Assembly: GCF_011762485.1 (NCBI RefSeq)
Contig: NZ_JAAKGI010000014.1
Span: 1 to 64,000 of the forward strand
Length of the DNA stretch: 64,000 nucleotides
Direction: 5' to 3'
Origin: Yeosuana marina
Lineage (GTDB): Bacteria > Bacteroidota > Bacteroidia > Flavobacteriales > Flavobacteriaceae
Under the pieces are notes generated by a model that saw only the letters and a program-made list of their open reading frames with translations, was not told where the DNA came from and did no database searches. Below are positions 41,089-52,489 of this stretch, one piece after another (the stretch's first letter is position 1; each line of letters starts with the position of its first letter). A program made the translations under genes and the position numbers.

Positions 41089-41733
41089 TTAATGTTCAAA
41101 AACATATTTAATAATATTAGCACCCATTTTTAACGCTTTTTCCCTCACTTCAGAGGGGTCGTTATGAACAGCTTCATCTTCCCAACCATCACCTAAATCG
41201 CATTCATACGTAAATAATAAAACAAGACGATCTTTATAAAAAAGCCCAAAGGCCTGGGGTCGTTTGCCATTATGTTCATGAATTTTTGGTAATCCATCAG
41301 GGAATTTATAAGCACTACTAAATATAGGATGTTTTGCAGGAAGTTCTATTAATTCTTGGTCTGGAAACACTTTTTTTAATTCCTTACCAAGGTAAGGCTC
41401 CATACCATAGTTATCATCAATATGTAAAAATCCTCCAGACATTAAATAATTACGTAAATTTTCTGCTTCATCTTCGTTAAAAAATACATTTCCATGCCCT
41501 GTCATATGAAGAAAAGCGTACTGAAAAATATCAGGACTACCAACTTCAACCGTTTCAGGGTTTGGTTTTATGTGCGTATTAATATTAGCATTACAAAAGG
41601 TAACTAAGTTTGGTAAAGAGGTTGGATTGGCATACCAATCACCACCACCTTTGTATTTTAAAAGCGCAATTTCTTGAGCAAATACTGTTAAAAATGAAAA
41701 GCTAAAAATTAAAAGGATGAATACTCTTTGCAT
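41089..41733 (-). CDS. DUF4159-domain exported protein
   Basis: A 214-residue protein with signal peptide (MQRVFILLIFSFSFLTVFAQ). The body IALLKYKGGGDWYANPTSLPNLVTFCN ... FLHMTGHGNVFFNEDEAENLRNYLMSGGFLHIDDNYG is the DUF4159 pattern, a flavodoxin/glutamine-amidotransferase-like domain of unknown function. It follows rsmE with a 1 bp gap. Confidence 0.9.
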   Translation of the reverse strand: MQRVFILLIFSFSFLTVFAQEIALLKYKGGGDWYANPTSLPNLVTFCNANINTHIKPNPETVEVGSPDIFQYAFLHMTGHGNVFFNEDEAENLRNYLMSGGFLHIDDNYGMEPYLGKELKKVFPDQELIELPAKHPIFSSAYKFPDGLPKIHEHNGKRPQAFGLFYKDRLVLLFTYECDLGDGWEDEAVHNDPSEVREKALKMGANIIKYVFEH

Positions 41734-41734
41734 A

Positions 41735-42439
41735 TTATTCGTTTATAAATGCGACACTATGACAAGCTACTATAGCAGCTGTTTCAGTTCGTAATCTCGT
41801 GTCACCCAAAGTTACAGGAATAAAACTATTAGCTATAGCCATTTCAATTTCTTTAACACTAAAATCACCCTCAGGACCAATTAAAATAGTAATATCTTTG
41901 TTGTTTTCAATCTCATTTTTAAGTGATTTTTTATCAGTTTCTTCACAATGTGCTATAAATAATTGACCTTTAAACTCTTGATTTAGAAAGTCTTTAAAAG
42001 AAATAGCTTCATTTAATTTAGGAAGATAACAATTTAGTGATTGTTTCATGGCAGATTGCAAAATCTTTTCAAAACGGTCTAATTTAATAACCTTTCGTTC
42101 ACTATGATCGCAAATAATAGGAGTGATAGTATCAATTCCAATTTCGGTCGCTTTTTCTAAAAACCATTCGTAGCGGTCATTCATTTTTGTTGGAGCTACG
42201 GCCAAATGTAGTTTATATGATTGCTTTTCTTTAAATGTTTTTGAAACAATATTAACGACACAGTTTTTTATATCTGGTATTGTAATTTCAGCAGCAAATA
42301 ACCAGCCATTTCCATTGGTAATATGTAAAGTGTCTCCAGAGGTTTTTCGCAATACTTTGACTATATGTCTGCTTTCATCCTTATCAAAAGTAAATTGAGT
42401 TGTATTTTCGGTTATGTCTGGATTATAAAATAATTGCAT
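41735..42439 (-). CDS. rsmE: 16S rRNA m3U1498 methyltransferase RsmE
   Basis: A 234-residue SPOUT enzyme that methylates U1498 of 16S rRNA. Visible: KDESRHIVKVLRKTSGD, APTKMNDRYEWFLEKATEIGIDTITPIICDHSERKV, ILIGPEGDFSVKEIEMA and VTLGDTRLRTETAAIVA, the trefoil-knot SAM site. Follows tsaD with a 1 bp gap. Confidence 0.95.
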   Translation of the reverse strand: MQLFYNPDITENTTQFTFDKDESRHIVKVLRKTSGDTLHITNGNGWLFAAEITIPDIKNCVVNIVSKTFKEKQSYKLHLAVAPTKMNDRYEWFLEKATEIGIDTITPIICDHSERKVIKLDRFEKILQSAMKQSLNCYLPKLNEAISFKDFLNQEFKGQLFIAHCEETDKKSLKNEIENNKDITILIGPEGDFSVKEIEMAIANSFIPVTLGDTRLRTETAAIVACHSVAFINE

Positions 42440-42440
42440 A

Positions 42441-43463
42441 TTAAATTTTTAATCTTGCTGAAGCTGTAATATTTTGTTCTGAAAAATCACCTTCTAAATA
42501 TTTTAAATAGCCAACAATCGCTATCATAGCAGCGTTATCTGTGGTAAACTCAAATTTAGGAACATACGTTGTCCATCCATATTTTTGTTCACCATCTTTT
42601 AAAGCTTGTCGTATTCCAGAATTGGCTGAAACACCACCACCAATGGCAATATGTTTGATACCTGTTTGTTTGGTTGCCAGTTTCAATTTATCAATTAAAA
42701 TTCTAATGATGGTATATTGTATAGAGGCGCAAATATCATTTAAGTTTTCTTCTATAAATTTAGGATTTGCTTTTGTTTCTTTCTGAATAAAATAAAGAAT
42801 GGCAGTTTTTAAACCTGAAAAACTAAAGTTTAAACCGTCAACTTTAGGTTTTGTAAATTGAAAAGCTTTTGGGTTTCCTAATTTAGCAAGTTTATCAATA
42901 ACCGGTCCTGCTGGATATCCTAACCCTAATATTTTTCCACTTTTATCAAAGGCTTCACCAACAGCATCATCAATAGTTTCACCAATAACTTCCATATCAA
43001 AATAATGCTTCACTTTTACAATTTGCGTGTGGCCTCCAGAAATAGTCATGGCTAGAAATGGGAATGGTGGTTTATTAAATCCTTTTTCATCAATAAAATG
43101 TGCTAAAATATGAGCTTGCATATGGTTAACATCAATCAAAGGAATATTTAATCCATAAGCTAATGATTTAGCAAAGGAAGTTCCAACCAAAAGTGATCCC
43201 ATTAAACCTGGACCTCTGGTGAATGCAATAGCGTGCAGTTGCTCTTTAGTAATATTTGCTTTTGCTAAGGCTTGAGCTACCACAGGAACAATGTTTTGTT
43301 GGTGTGCTCTTGAAGCCAGTTCGGGCACAACACCACCATACTCTTCATGGATTTTTTGACTAGCAATAACATTGCTTAAAATTTTGCCATTACATATAAT
43401 AGAAGCAGCCGTATCATCGCATGATGATTCAATTCCTAGTATATAAATATTTTGTCTATTCAT
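42441..43463 (-). CDS. tsaD: tRNA threonylcarbamoyladenosine transferase TsaD
   Basis: A 340-residue ASKHA-fold enzyme that adds the threonylcarbamoyl group to A37 of ANN-reading tRNAs. Motifs: ILGIESSCDDTAASI, PLIDVNHMQAHILAHF (metal His pair), MTISGGHTQIV, DDAVGEAFDKSGKILGLGYPAGP and AIGGGVSANSGIRQAL. First gene of the minus-strand run and divergent from tamB. Confidence 0.97.
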   Translation of the reverse strand: MNRQNIYILGIESSCDDTAASIICNGKILSNVIASQKIHEEYGGVVPELASRAHQQNIVPVVAQALAKANITKEQLHAIAFTRGPGLMGSLLVGTSFAKSLAYGLNIPLIDVNHMQAHILAHFIDEKGFNKPPFPFLAMTISGGHTQIVKVKHYFDMEVIGETIDDAVGEAFDKSGKILGLGYPAGPVIDKLAKLGNPKAFQFTKPKVDGLNFSFSGLKTAILYFIQKETKANPKFIEENLNDICASIQYTIIRILIDKLKLATKQTGIKHIAIGGGVSANSGIRQALKDGEQKYGWTTYVPKFEFTTDNAAMIAIVGYLKYLEGDFSEQNITASARLKI

Positions 43464-43619
43464 TAATTAGAATTAGGCATAATTATTGTTAATTTTGAAA
43501 ACAATTAGAAATCTGTGAATTTCAATTGTTCGTATATGCAAATGTAATTCATTCTCAATAAAATCATAACTTTAACAACTATCAAAAAGTTTCTAAAAAT
43601 AATATCAAAAATAGCAGCT

Positions 43620-46600
43620 GTGTTGCTGTTATTATTCATCATTTTGGTGTTGATAGTGTCTATTCCAGCCGTTCAAACAAGCATAGGAAATTATGTTACT
43701 AATTTGTTGAATAAAGATTTTGGAACTAATATAAATATTGATAAAGTAGGGTTGCAATTTAATGGTGATGTTGAACTTAAGAATATTTACATCGAGGACT
43801 ATAAAAAGGACACTTTAATAAGCATAACAGAACTAAATACGTCTATTTTAAGTGTTAGAAATGCACTTAAAGGAAAATTAGTTTTTGGCGATATTGATAT
43901 TTATGGGCTTTTGTTCAATATTAAAAAATATAAGGATGCAAAAGATACGAATCTAGATATTTTTGTTGCAAAGTTTGAAGATGATAATCCAAGAAAGGAA
44001 AAGAGTAGTTTTTTGCTATCATCAAGTGATGTCTCGATTTATGACGGTGTTTTCAAGTTATCTGATGAAAACAAGGAAACGGTAAACATGCTTGATTTTG
44101 AGGATTTAAATATTAACGCTACTAATTTTTTAATAAATGGTAGCGATGTAAGCGCTAGAATAAACACACTGGCACTTAAGGACAGTAGAGGAGTAGTCAT
44201 TAAAAACATGATGACTAATTTCTCTTATACACTTACAGATATGACTTTTGATGATCTTCAAATTAAAACTGTGAATTCAATTTTAAAAGGTGATTTAAAG
44301 TTTACCTATAATAGAGAAGATTTTAAATTTTTTGAAGATAAAGTCCATTTAACAGCTCATTTTAAAGAGTCCAGAATTCTGCTTAACGAACTCAATACGT
44401 TCTATAACGAATTTGGTCAAAATCAATATGCAAGTTTTAATGTTAATTTATCTGGTACCTTAAATGATTTAAATGCTAATAATCTTTATCTAAATACCAG
44501 CAGAAACTCTAGGATTGTCGGTAATTTTAATTTTAAAAATCTATTTAGTAAAGAAGATAATAATTTTTATATGCTGGCTAAATTTAGCAATTTATCATCC
44601 ACTTCTAAAGATTTAAAATCGCTTCTTCCAAATGTTTTAGGAGCGTCAATACCTTCATCGTTTGACAGGTTAGGAAAATTTACTCTAGTTGGTCAGTCAG
44701 AAGTAACACCTTCAACCATAAAAGCAGATCTTAATATTGAGACAGAGTTGGGTTTTGTTGATTCTAACTTAAACATGAGTCGAGTTAATAATATTGATAA
44801 TGCTTCATATACGGGAAAAATTATTTTTAAAGATTTTGATTTAGGAACACTCATCGACGAGCCTAAGGTTGGAAATGTATCATTAAACCTTGATGTTAAT
44901 GGAAATGGATTTGTTGCCGAAACATTAAATACGCAAATTAAGGGCGATGTGTTTCAATTAGTATATAATAACTATGATTATAAGAACATTAAAGTAGCTG
45001 GAAATGTAAGAAACAAGATATTTGATGGAAATCTTATAGTAAATGATAATAATTTAAAACTGAATTTTACCGGTCTTGTAGATTTTTCTGAAAAGATAAA
45101 AAAGTATGACTTTGAAGCCAATGTGTATTATGCCAACTTAAAAGATTTAAATTTTGTTACTAAGGATAGCATTTCAATATTTCAGAGTACTATTAAAATG
45201 AATATGAATGCTAGTAATTTTGATGATGCACACGGGCAAGTAGCTTTTAAAAACACCTCTTATAAAAATCAAATAGACACTTATTATTTTAAAGAGTTTG
45301 AAATTTCTTCCCGCTTTAATGAAGGCACTCGCTTTATTGAAATAAATTCACCAGATATTATGGAAGGAAGCCTAAGCGGTAAGTTTGTTTTCAACGATTT
45401 GAGTAAGTTATTCCAAAATTCTATTGGAAGTATATATACCAATTATATTCCTTATAAAGTAAAAAAAGACCAATCAATAGACTTTAATTTTAAAATTTAT
45501 AATAAGATTATTGAAGTTTTTTATCCAGAAATTAAGTTAGGCAAAAACACCTTTATAAAAGGACAAGTAGAAAGTAACGAAAAAGGTTTTAGGCTAACAT
45601 TTAAATCACCAGAAATAAAGTATTTAGATAATTTTGCTCATAATATAGAGTTGCAAGTTGATAATAACAATCCGCTTTTTAATACCTATGTAGAGGTTGA
45701 TAGTATCAAAACAAAATATTACAATGTATCAAAGTTTAACCTAATTAATGTTACAGTTAATGATACGCTGTTTATGCGTTCTGAATTTAAGGGAGGTAAG
45801 AAAAATAAAGACATTTATAATTTAAGTTTTTATCATACCATAAATGATGAAAACCAATCTGTAATAGGTTTTAAAAAATCAGATGTAACCATAAAGGACA
45901 ATGTTTGGTTTATTAATGAAAATAAAGATAATTTTAATAAGATATCTTTCAGTAAGGATTTGTCTTCTTTTAATATCGATAAACTTCGCATAAACCATAA
46001 TAACGAAGAAATTAAACTTTCGGGTTTTATTAAAGATTCTACACAAAAAGATATACGGCTTAATTTTAAGGATGTCGATTTAGCTAAAATCACACCAGAT
46101 ATTGATAGTTTAAAACTGGCTGGTAATGTTAATGGTAAGTTAGATATTCTTCAAAAAAATGGGAGCTATTTACCAAATTCAACGGTGACTATAGATGATT
46201 TTAAGGTTAACGATTTTGAATTAGGATCATTTGATGCTAGTATAAAAGGGAACGAAAATTTAACCAACTATTTTGTAGATGTTTCGATTAAAGATGATGT
46301 TTTAAAATCGTTTAGTGCCGTTGGAAATATAAATGTTGCCAATAGCTACACAGGTATAGATGTAGATCTCAATTTTAAAGACTTTAATTTACAGCCCTTA
46401 AACCCACTTCTTCATGATGTTTTAAATAACATCAGAGGCACTGTTTCTGGAAAGACCAAAGTGATAGGTAATTTGAAAAAACCAGCTATTAATGGGGATT
46501 TATTGTTGAACCATGGCGGATTTAGAATACCATATTTAAATGTTGATTATGATATCGCAGATAATACAGTCGTGCAACTAAAAAATCAAAGTTTTATTTT

Positions 46601-48023
46601 CGATAAATTACAATTAACCGATACCAAGTTTAAATCTAAAGCAGAACTTAGTGGATCATTAAGTCATGTAAATTTATCAGATTGGAGTTTAGATTTTGAT
46701 TTAAATACACCAAGGTTTTTAGTTTTAAATACAACAGAAACAGAAGATGCGTTGTATTATGGTACTGGCTTTGTAGGTGGTAGAGCAACCATAAAAGGGC
46801 CTGCAGACCAGTTAAATATTAATGTTCAGGGAGAGACTAAAGCAGGTACGGTATTTAAGATACCATTAAACGACACGGAGTCATTTGGTGACAACTCGTA
46901 TATCCATTTTTTAAGTCCAGATGAAAAACAAGCAAGAATTAATGGCGTCGATTTTAATTTTAATGATATTAAAGGGCTTGAACTTGATTTTGATTTAGAT
47001 ATTACTGAAGATGCTGAAATAGAAATTATCATCAATAAAAGCACAGGTCATGCACTTAAAGGGCGTGGTCGAGGCGGTATGTTAGTTGAAATTAACACCA
47101 ACGGTAAGTTTAATATTTATGGTGACTTTTCGGTGTTTGAAGGGGTTTATAATTTTGCTTACGGTGGTTTAATAGGTAAGAAGTTTATTGTGCAACCAGG
47201 TGGAACATTAGCTTGGGATGGAGATCCTTTAAAAGCACGTATTAATATGCAAGCGGTTTATAAAACACAGGCAAACCCATCACCTTTACTTGATAATCCT
47301 ATAAATAGAAGTATTCCTGTTGATTTAAATATTAATCTAACAGGAGAGCTAGAGCAACCAGAACCAACTTTTGAATTTGAATTTCCTAATGTAAACTCAA
47401 CTATTAAATCTGAGTTAAATTATAGATTAGAATCTAAAGATGATAGACAAAATCAAGCCTTGTATTTATTGTCTACTGGATCATTTTCAAGAGGTTTAAG
47501 TGAACTTAATTTTTCAGGTACCATTGCAGAACGACTTAATGGTATTATTAATGGTATTTTTACTAGTGGCGACAGTAAACTAAACGTAGGCTTAAATTAT
47601 GAAGTTGGAGAGAACAGACCTGATTATAAAACAGATGATCGATTTGATTTAACCTTACAAACTCAATTGGGAAATAATGTTTTTTTAAATGGGAAGGTAG
47701 GTGTTCCAGTAGGAGGAGAAACCCAAACAGTTATAGCTGGTGATGTACAGATTGAATTCCTACTAAATGAAGAGGGAACTTTGCGGGCAAAAGTATTTAA
47801 TAGAGAAAACAGTATTCGTAATTTTGGAGAAGAAATTGGGTACACACAAGGGGTAGGAATTGCTTATAATGTAGATTTTGATACCTTTAAAGAATTACTT
47901 CAAAAACTATTTAAAAATACTAAGAAGGCAGTTAAAAATCCATCACAAGAATCAGACAAGAAAACAGACGAAACCTTACCCGATTTTGTGAGTGTAAAAA
48001 AGCCATCAAAAAAGGATAATTAA
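43620..48023 (+). CDS. TamB-domain outer membrane biogenesis protein
   Basis: At least 1467 residues: one N-terminal membrane helix (LLLLFIILVLIVSIPAVQ), a very long beta-rich middle made of repeated FDG-like strands, and a C-terminal TamB/DUF490 domain (SVFEGVYNFAYGGLIGKKFIVQPGGTLAWDGDPLKARINMQAVYKTQANPS). It spans the periplasm and aids outer-membrane protein or lipid transport. The true start is uncertain. GTG at 43620 begins inside the helix; the frame is open back to 43548 and reads TIKKFLKIISKIAA before it, but with no ATG. The stop is followed by a 150 bp gap to pfkA. Confidence 0.92.
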   Translation: MLLLLFIILVLIVSIPAVQTSIGNYVTNLLNKDFGTNINIDKVGLQFNGDVELKNIYIEDYKKDTLISITELNTSILSVRNALKGKLVFGDIDIYGLLFNIKKYKDAKDTNLDIFVAKFEDDNPRKEKSSFLLSSSDVSIYDGVFKLSDENKETVNMLDFEDLNINATNFLINGSDVSARINTLALKDSRGVVIKNMMTNFSYTLTDMTFDDLQIKTVNSILKGDLKFTYNREDFKFFEDKVHLTAHFKESRILLNELNTFYNEFGQNQYASFNVNLSGTLNDLNANNLYLNTSRNSRIVGNFNFKNLFSKEDNNFYMLAKFSNLSSTSKDLKSLLPNVLGASIPSSFDRLGKFTLVGQSEVTPSTIKADLNIETELGFVDSNLNMSRVNNIDNASYTGKIIFKDFDLGTLIDEPKVGNVSLNLDVNGNGFVAETLNTQIKGDVFQLVYNNYDYKNIKVAGNVRNKIFDGNLIVNDNNLKLNFTGLVDFSEKIKKYDFEANVYYANLKDLNFVTKDSISIFQSTIKMNMNASNFDDAHGQVAFKNTSYKNQIDTYYFKEFEISSRFNEGTRFIEINSPDIMEGSLSGKFVFNDLSKLFQNSIGSIYTNYIPYKVKKDQSIDFNFKIYNKIIEVFYPEIKLGKNTFIKGQVESNEKGFRLTFKSPEIKYLDNFAHNIELQVDNNNPLFNTYVEVDSIKTKYYNVSKFNLINVTVNDTLFMRSEFKGGKKNKDIYNLSFYHTINDENQSVIGFKKSDVTIKDNVWFINENKDNFNKISFSKDLSSFNIDKLRINHNNEEIKLSGFIKDSTQKDIRLNFKDVDLAKITPDIDSLKLAGNVNGKLDILQKNGSYLPNSTVTIDDFKVNDFELGSFDASIKGNENLTNYFVDVSIKDDVLKSFSAVGNINVANSYTGIDVDLNFKDFNLQPLNPLLHDVLNNIRGTVSGKTKVIGNLKKPAINGDLLLNHGGFRIPYLNVDYDIADNTVVQLKNQSFIFDKLQLTDTKFKSKAELSGSLSHVNLSDWSLDFDLNTPRFLVLNTTETEDALYYGTGFVGGRATIKGPADQLNINVQGETKAGTVFKIPLNDTESFGDNSYIHFLSPDEKQARINGVDFNFNDIKGLELDFDLDITEDAEIEIIINKSTGHALKGRGRGGMLVEINTNGKFNIYGDFSVFEGVYNFAYGGLIGKKFIVQPGGTLAWDGDPLKARINMQAVYKTQANPSPLLDNPINRSIPVDLNINLTGELEQPEPTFEFEFPNVNSTIKSELNYRLESKDDRQNQALYLLSTGSFSRGLSELNFSGTIAERLNGIINGIFTSGDSKLNVGLNYEVGENRPDYKTDDRFDLTLQTQLGNNVFLNGKVGVPVGGETQTVIAGDVQIEFLLNEEGTLRAKVFNRENSIRNFGEEIGYTQGVGIAYNVDFDTFKELLQKLFKNTKKAVKNPSQESDKKTDETLPDFVSVKKPSKKDN

Positions 48024-48174
48024 CAAAAATTAGAGGTTTTAAATGTTAATTTAATAAAAATTATGGTTTTTTATCAACTAAATCGTTGTAGTTTTGATAG
48101 TTGCATAAAAAAACTAGATTGCTCTTAATTATCTAATTTTAGTTTAGTAATTTTACTAAATAATTAAAAAATAA

Positions 48175-49161
48175 ATGCCAAAAACAATAAAAAAAATAGG
48201 TGTTTTAACATCAGGAGGAGATGCTCCAGGCATGAATGCCGCTGTTCGTTCTGTTGTTAGAACATGTGCATACCATAATGTTGAATGCGTTGCGGTTTAC
48301 AGAGGTTACGAGGGTTTAATGCAAGGCGATTTTAAACCTATGACAGCGAGGAGCGTAAAAGATATAATTAATAGAGGAGGTACCATACTAAAATCAGCTC
48401 GCTCTATGGAGTTTAGAACTGTAGAAGGTAGAAAGTTAGCTTATCAACAAGTAACAAAGGCGGGTATTGATGCGCTTGTGTTAATAGGAGGTGATGGTAC
48501 ATTTACTGGAGGAATGATTTTTAATCAAGAATTTGATTTTCCAGTTATTGGTATACCAGGAACGATTGATAATGATATCTTTGGAACATCTCACACTTTA
48601 GGTTTTGATACTGCTTTAAACACTGTTGTAGAGGCCATAGATAAAATACGAGATACAGCAAGTTCACATAACCGATTATTTTTTATTGAAGTAATGGGTA
48701 GAGATGCAGGTCACATAGCTTTAAATGTAGGTGTTGGAGCAGGAGCAGAAGAAATTTTAATTCCTGAGGAAGATATGGGATTAGATAGACTTGTTGAATC
48801 TTTGAGAAGAAGTAGACAATCTGGAAAGACATCAAGCATTGTTATTGTTGCTGAAGGTGATAAAATAGGAAAAAGTGTCTTTGAATTAAAAGATTATGTA
48901 GATGAAAACATGGAAGGCTATGATGTTAGAGTATCCGTACTTGGACATATGCAACGTGGTGGTGCACCATCTTGTTTTGATCGTGTTTTAGCCAGTAGAA
49001 TGGGAGTAAAAGCTGTTGAATCATTACTAGCAGGAAAAACCAATTATATGGTGGGTTTAATTAACAATGAAATGGAGTTAACACCCTTAGATAGTGCCAT
49101 AAAAGGAAAATCAAAAATAAATTTAGAATTATTGCGTGTGTCTGAAATAATGGCCACATAA
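48175..49161 (+). CDS. pfkA: ATP-dependent 6-phosphofructokinase
   Basis: A 328-residue enzyme for fructose-6-phosphate to fructose-1,6-bisphosphate in glycolysis. Motifs: GVLTSGGDAPGMNAAVRSV, LIGGDGTFTGG, GIPGTIDNDIFGTSHTLGFDTALN, FIEVMGRDAGHIAL and GHMQRGGAPSCFDRVLASRMG. The GGDG (rather than GGDD) catalytic loop marks ATP use. Followed 23 bp later by the GAPDH gene. Confidence 0.97.
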   Translation: MPKTIKKIGVLTSGGDAPGMNAAVRSVVRTCAYHNVECVAVYRGYEGLMQGDFKPMTARSVKDIINRGGTILKSARSMEFRTVEGRKLAYQQVTKAGIDALVLIGGDGTFTGGMIFNQEFDFPVIGIPGTIDNDIFGTSHTLGFDTALNTVVEAIDKIRDTASSHNRLFFIEVMGRDAGHIALNVGVGAGAEEILIPEEDMGLDRLVESLRRSRQSGKTSSIVIVAEGDKIGKSVFELKDYVDENMEGYDVRVSVLGHMQRGGAPSCFDRVLASRMGVKAVESLLAGKTNYMVGLINNEMELTPLDSAIKGKSKINLELLRVSEIMAT

Positions 49162-49166
49162 CTTAA

Positions 49167-50186
<1,020 letters not shown>

Positions 50187-50196
50187 TATTAATTTT

Positions 50197-50239
50197 AAGC
50201 CACAGAATTACATCTATTGGAGTAACTCTGTGGCTTTTT
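50197..50239 (+). terminator. Terminator after gapA
   Basis: AAGCCACAGA...TCTGTGGCTTTTT stem-loop with inner TTAC/GTAA pairs and T tract, ending the pfkA-gapA unit. Confidence 0.9.
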
Positions 50240-50251
50240 AGCTCATAACTT

Positions 50252-51118
50252 ATGATATTAATTGTTGATAGTGGCTCTACAAAATCAGATTGGATAGCCG
50301 TAGATAGTAATGGAAATAAACTTTTAGAAAAAATTCGTACAAAAGGACTTAATCCTGCGATTTTATCTGAGAAGAAACTGAGAAAAATTATTTTAAAGAA
50401 CAAGGATTTAAAAAAGAATAGAGATTTGGTAACTCATGTCTATTTTTATGGTGCAGGCTGTGGTACAGAAAAGCCAACACTCATGCTAAAAGAAGTTCTT
50501 GAAGAAATTTTTACAGATGCACATGTTGAAGTTAATGAAGATACTATGGCTGCCGTATATTCAACAATTAATCATGAAAAAGAAGCTGCCGTTGTTTGTA
50601 TTTTAGGAACAGGTTCTAACTGTAGTTATTTTGACGGCGAAAATTTGCATCAACGTGTAGTTTCCCTTGGTTATTCAATTATGGATGATGCCTCAGGAAA
50701 TTACTATGGTCGTCAATTAATTAGAGATTATTATTTTAATCATATGCCAGAAAATGTTAAAATTGCTTTTGGTAGCAAGTTTAATATGGAGGCTGATTAT
50801 ATAAAATATAATATTTACAAACAGCCAAATCCGAATGCATATTTAGCGGGTTTTGCCGAATTTATGTTTTTGCATAAAGATTCTCCATACACCATCGACC
50901 TTATTAAAAAAGGTATTAGATTGTTTGCGACCAATATGATTATGCAGTATAAGGAAGAATTAAAAACAGTTCCTGTTCATTTTGCTGGATCTATTGCTTA
51001 TTTTTCTCAAAAAGAGATCACCGAAGTAGCAGAAGAAATGGGCTTTAAAGTTGGTAATTTTGAGCGCAGACCTATTGAAGGTTTAGTCTCTTTTCACACT
51101 AAAAATAAAAAAGCTTAA
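50252..51118 (+). CDS. BadF/BadG-family sugar kinase (N-acetylglucosamine kinase-like)
   Basis: A 288-residue ASKHA-fold ATPase: ILIVDSGSTKSDWIAVD (phosphate 1), VYFYGAGCGTEKP, VNEDTMAAVYST and CILGTGSNCSYFDGENL (phosphate 2), PVHFAGSIAYF (adenosine site). Flavobacterial members are annotated as N-acetylglucosamine kinases, but the substrate is not shown by sequence. Followed by a terminator. Confidence 0.88.
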   Translation: MILIVDSGSTKSDWIAVDSNGNKLLEKIRTKGLNPAILSEKKLRKIILKNKDLKKNRDLVTHVYFYGAGCGTEKPTLMLKEVLEEIFTDAHVEVNEDTMAAVYSTINHEKEAAVVCILGTGSNCSYFDGENLHQRVVSLGYSIMDDASGNYYGRQLIRDYYFNHMPENVKIAFGSKFNMEADYIKYNIYKQPNPNAYLAGFAEFMFLHKDSPYTIDLIKKGIRLFATNMIMQYKEELKTVPVHFAGSIAYFSQKEITEVAEEMGFKVGNFERRPIEGLVSFHTKNKKA

Positions 51119-51143
51119 AAGAACATAACTTTTAAACACAAAT

Positions 51144-51180
51144 AAAACCTTTATACGATATAAAACGTGTAAAGGTTTTT
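51144..51180 (+). terminator. Terminator after BadF-type kinase
   Basis: AAAACCTTTATACG...CGTGTAAAGGTTTTTT hairpin with T tract. Confidence 0.85.
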
Positions 51181-51212
51181 TATTTTTATAAACGGTTTCA
51201 TTTGAAAAACGA

Positions 51213-52448
51213 TTGAATTTGAATCATCATTTTGCCATATATATTTCTAATAACGATAACAAAGTAGAATTAATAGAAAAGATTATTTCTGGAGATATTA
51301 ATAGTATATTTTTAGGTGTAAATGGTGCTGTTTTCTCAGAAGTTACTTTAAATAAGTTTATCGATGAAGAACAACGTCACGGACGTTTTGATGTTGTAAC
51401 TGAAACAAAAAATAGTCTCCAAAATTCATCTGAGGGAGAAAGAAGAAAAGCTTTATTACAACATATTATTTCAAAGCAACCTGATTATCTGATTGTTGAT
51501 AATGTGTTTGGTAATTTAGATATAACATCACGTGTCACTATTCATAAAACGTTATCTGAATTAAGCACACATATTACCATTATTCAAATTACAAATCGAA
51601 TAAGTGATATTTTAAGTTTTATTGAGGTTGTTTATCAATTGAAGGATGATAATCTTATTCTTTTTGAAAAACCAGAAAATAAACAGTATAAAAGTTTTGT
51701 AAACGATTTGCCACAGTCGTACAATCCAATTACATCAGAAATAAATCCTTTGGTTAAATTTAGCGGTGTTTCGATTACTTATCATGATAGGCCAATTATT
51801 AAAGATATTTGTTGGGAAATTAAATCCGGTGAATTCTGGCAGTTAATAGGTCCGAATGGTTCTGGTAAAAGTACCATATTGTCTCTTATTACGGGAGATA
51901 ACCCAAAAGCTTACGGACAAGATATTACTTTATTTGGTGTGAAAAAGGGGAGTGGTGAGAGTGTTTGGGATATTAAGAAGAAGATTGGTTATTTCTCATC
52001 AGATATGCTGCGAGGTTTTAAACGTTTAGATTCAATTGGGAACATGATTGCTTCAGGTTTTTTTGATACAGTAGGACTTTATAAAAAACCAGCCAATCAG
52101 CAAATTAAAATTGTACATCAATGGCTGCATGTGTTGGGTATGTTTGATATTCGAAAACAAAACTTTTTATCATTATCAACAGGGCACCAAACACTTGTTT
52201 TAATAGCAAGATCTATGGTAAAACAACCACCTTTACTTATTTTAGACGAACCTACCAATGGTTTAGATGATACAGATGCCCAAATATTTACGCAGCTTAT
52301 AAATAAAATCTCTAAAGAAACTAATACGGCTATTTTATACGTTTCACATAGAAAAGAAGCAGGATTAAAACCAGATTTTGTCTATCAATTAATACCTAAT
52401 GAAACAGGTTCTAGTGGTGAAAAAATGACATTTGGTAAATTTTTGTGA
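51213..52448 (+). CDS. ModF-like tandem ABC ATPase with degenerate first half
   Basis: A 411-residue soluble protein of two ABC domains. The first (about 1-165) keeps a signature-like SSEGERRKALLQHIISKQPDYLIVDN but has no Walker A loop. The second (about 175-405) is complete: LIGPNGSGKSTILSLI, LSTGHQTLVLIARSMVKQPPLLILDEPTNGLD and VSHRKEAG. The layout matches ModF/PhrA-type proteins whose role is unclear. No permease is nearby. TTG at 51213 is the only start before the conserved region. Confidence 0.85.
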   Translation: MNLNHHFAIYISNNDNKVELIEKIISGDINSIFLGVNGAVFSEVTLNKFIDEEQRHGRFDVVTETKNSLQNSSEGERRKALLQHIISKQPDYLIVDNVFGNLDITSRVTIHKTLSELSTHITIIQITNRISDILSFIEVVYQLKDDNLILFEKPENKQYKSFVNDLPQSYNPITSEINPLVKFSGVSITYHDRPIIKDICWEIKSGEFWQLIGPNGSGKSTILSLITGDNPKAYGQDITLFGVKKGSGESVWDIKKKIGYFSSDMLRGFKRLDSIGNMIASGFFDTVGLYKKPANQQIKIVHQWLHVLGMFDIRKQNFLSLSTGHQTLVLIARSMVKQPPLLILDEPTNGLDDTDAQIFTQLINKISKETNTAILYVSHRKEAGLKPDFVYQLIPNETGSSGEKMTFGKFL

Positions 52449-52489
52449 TAAAACGCACTGAAACTTAAACATGAATGAATCTTAATTTT

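Noticed and set aside
45833..46093. Antisense frames inside tamB, the amidoligase genes and others
   Set aside because: They lie fully within clear genes, have no family resemblance and reflect codon bias of the opposite strand.
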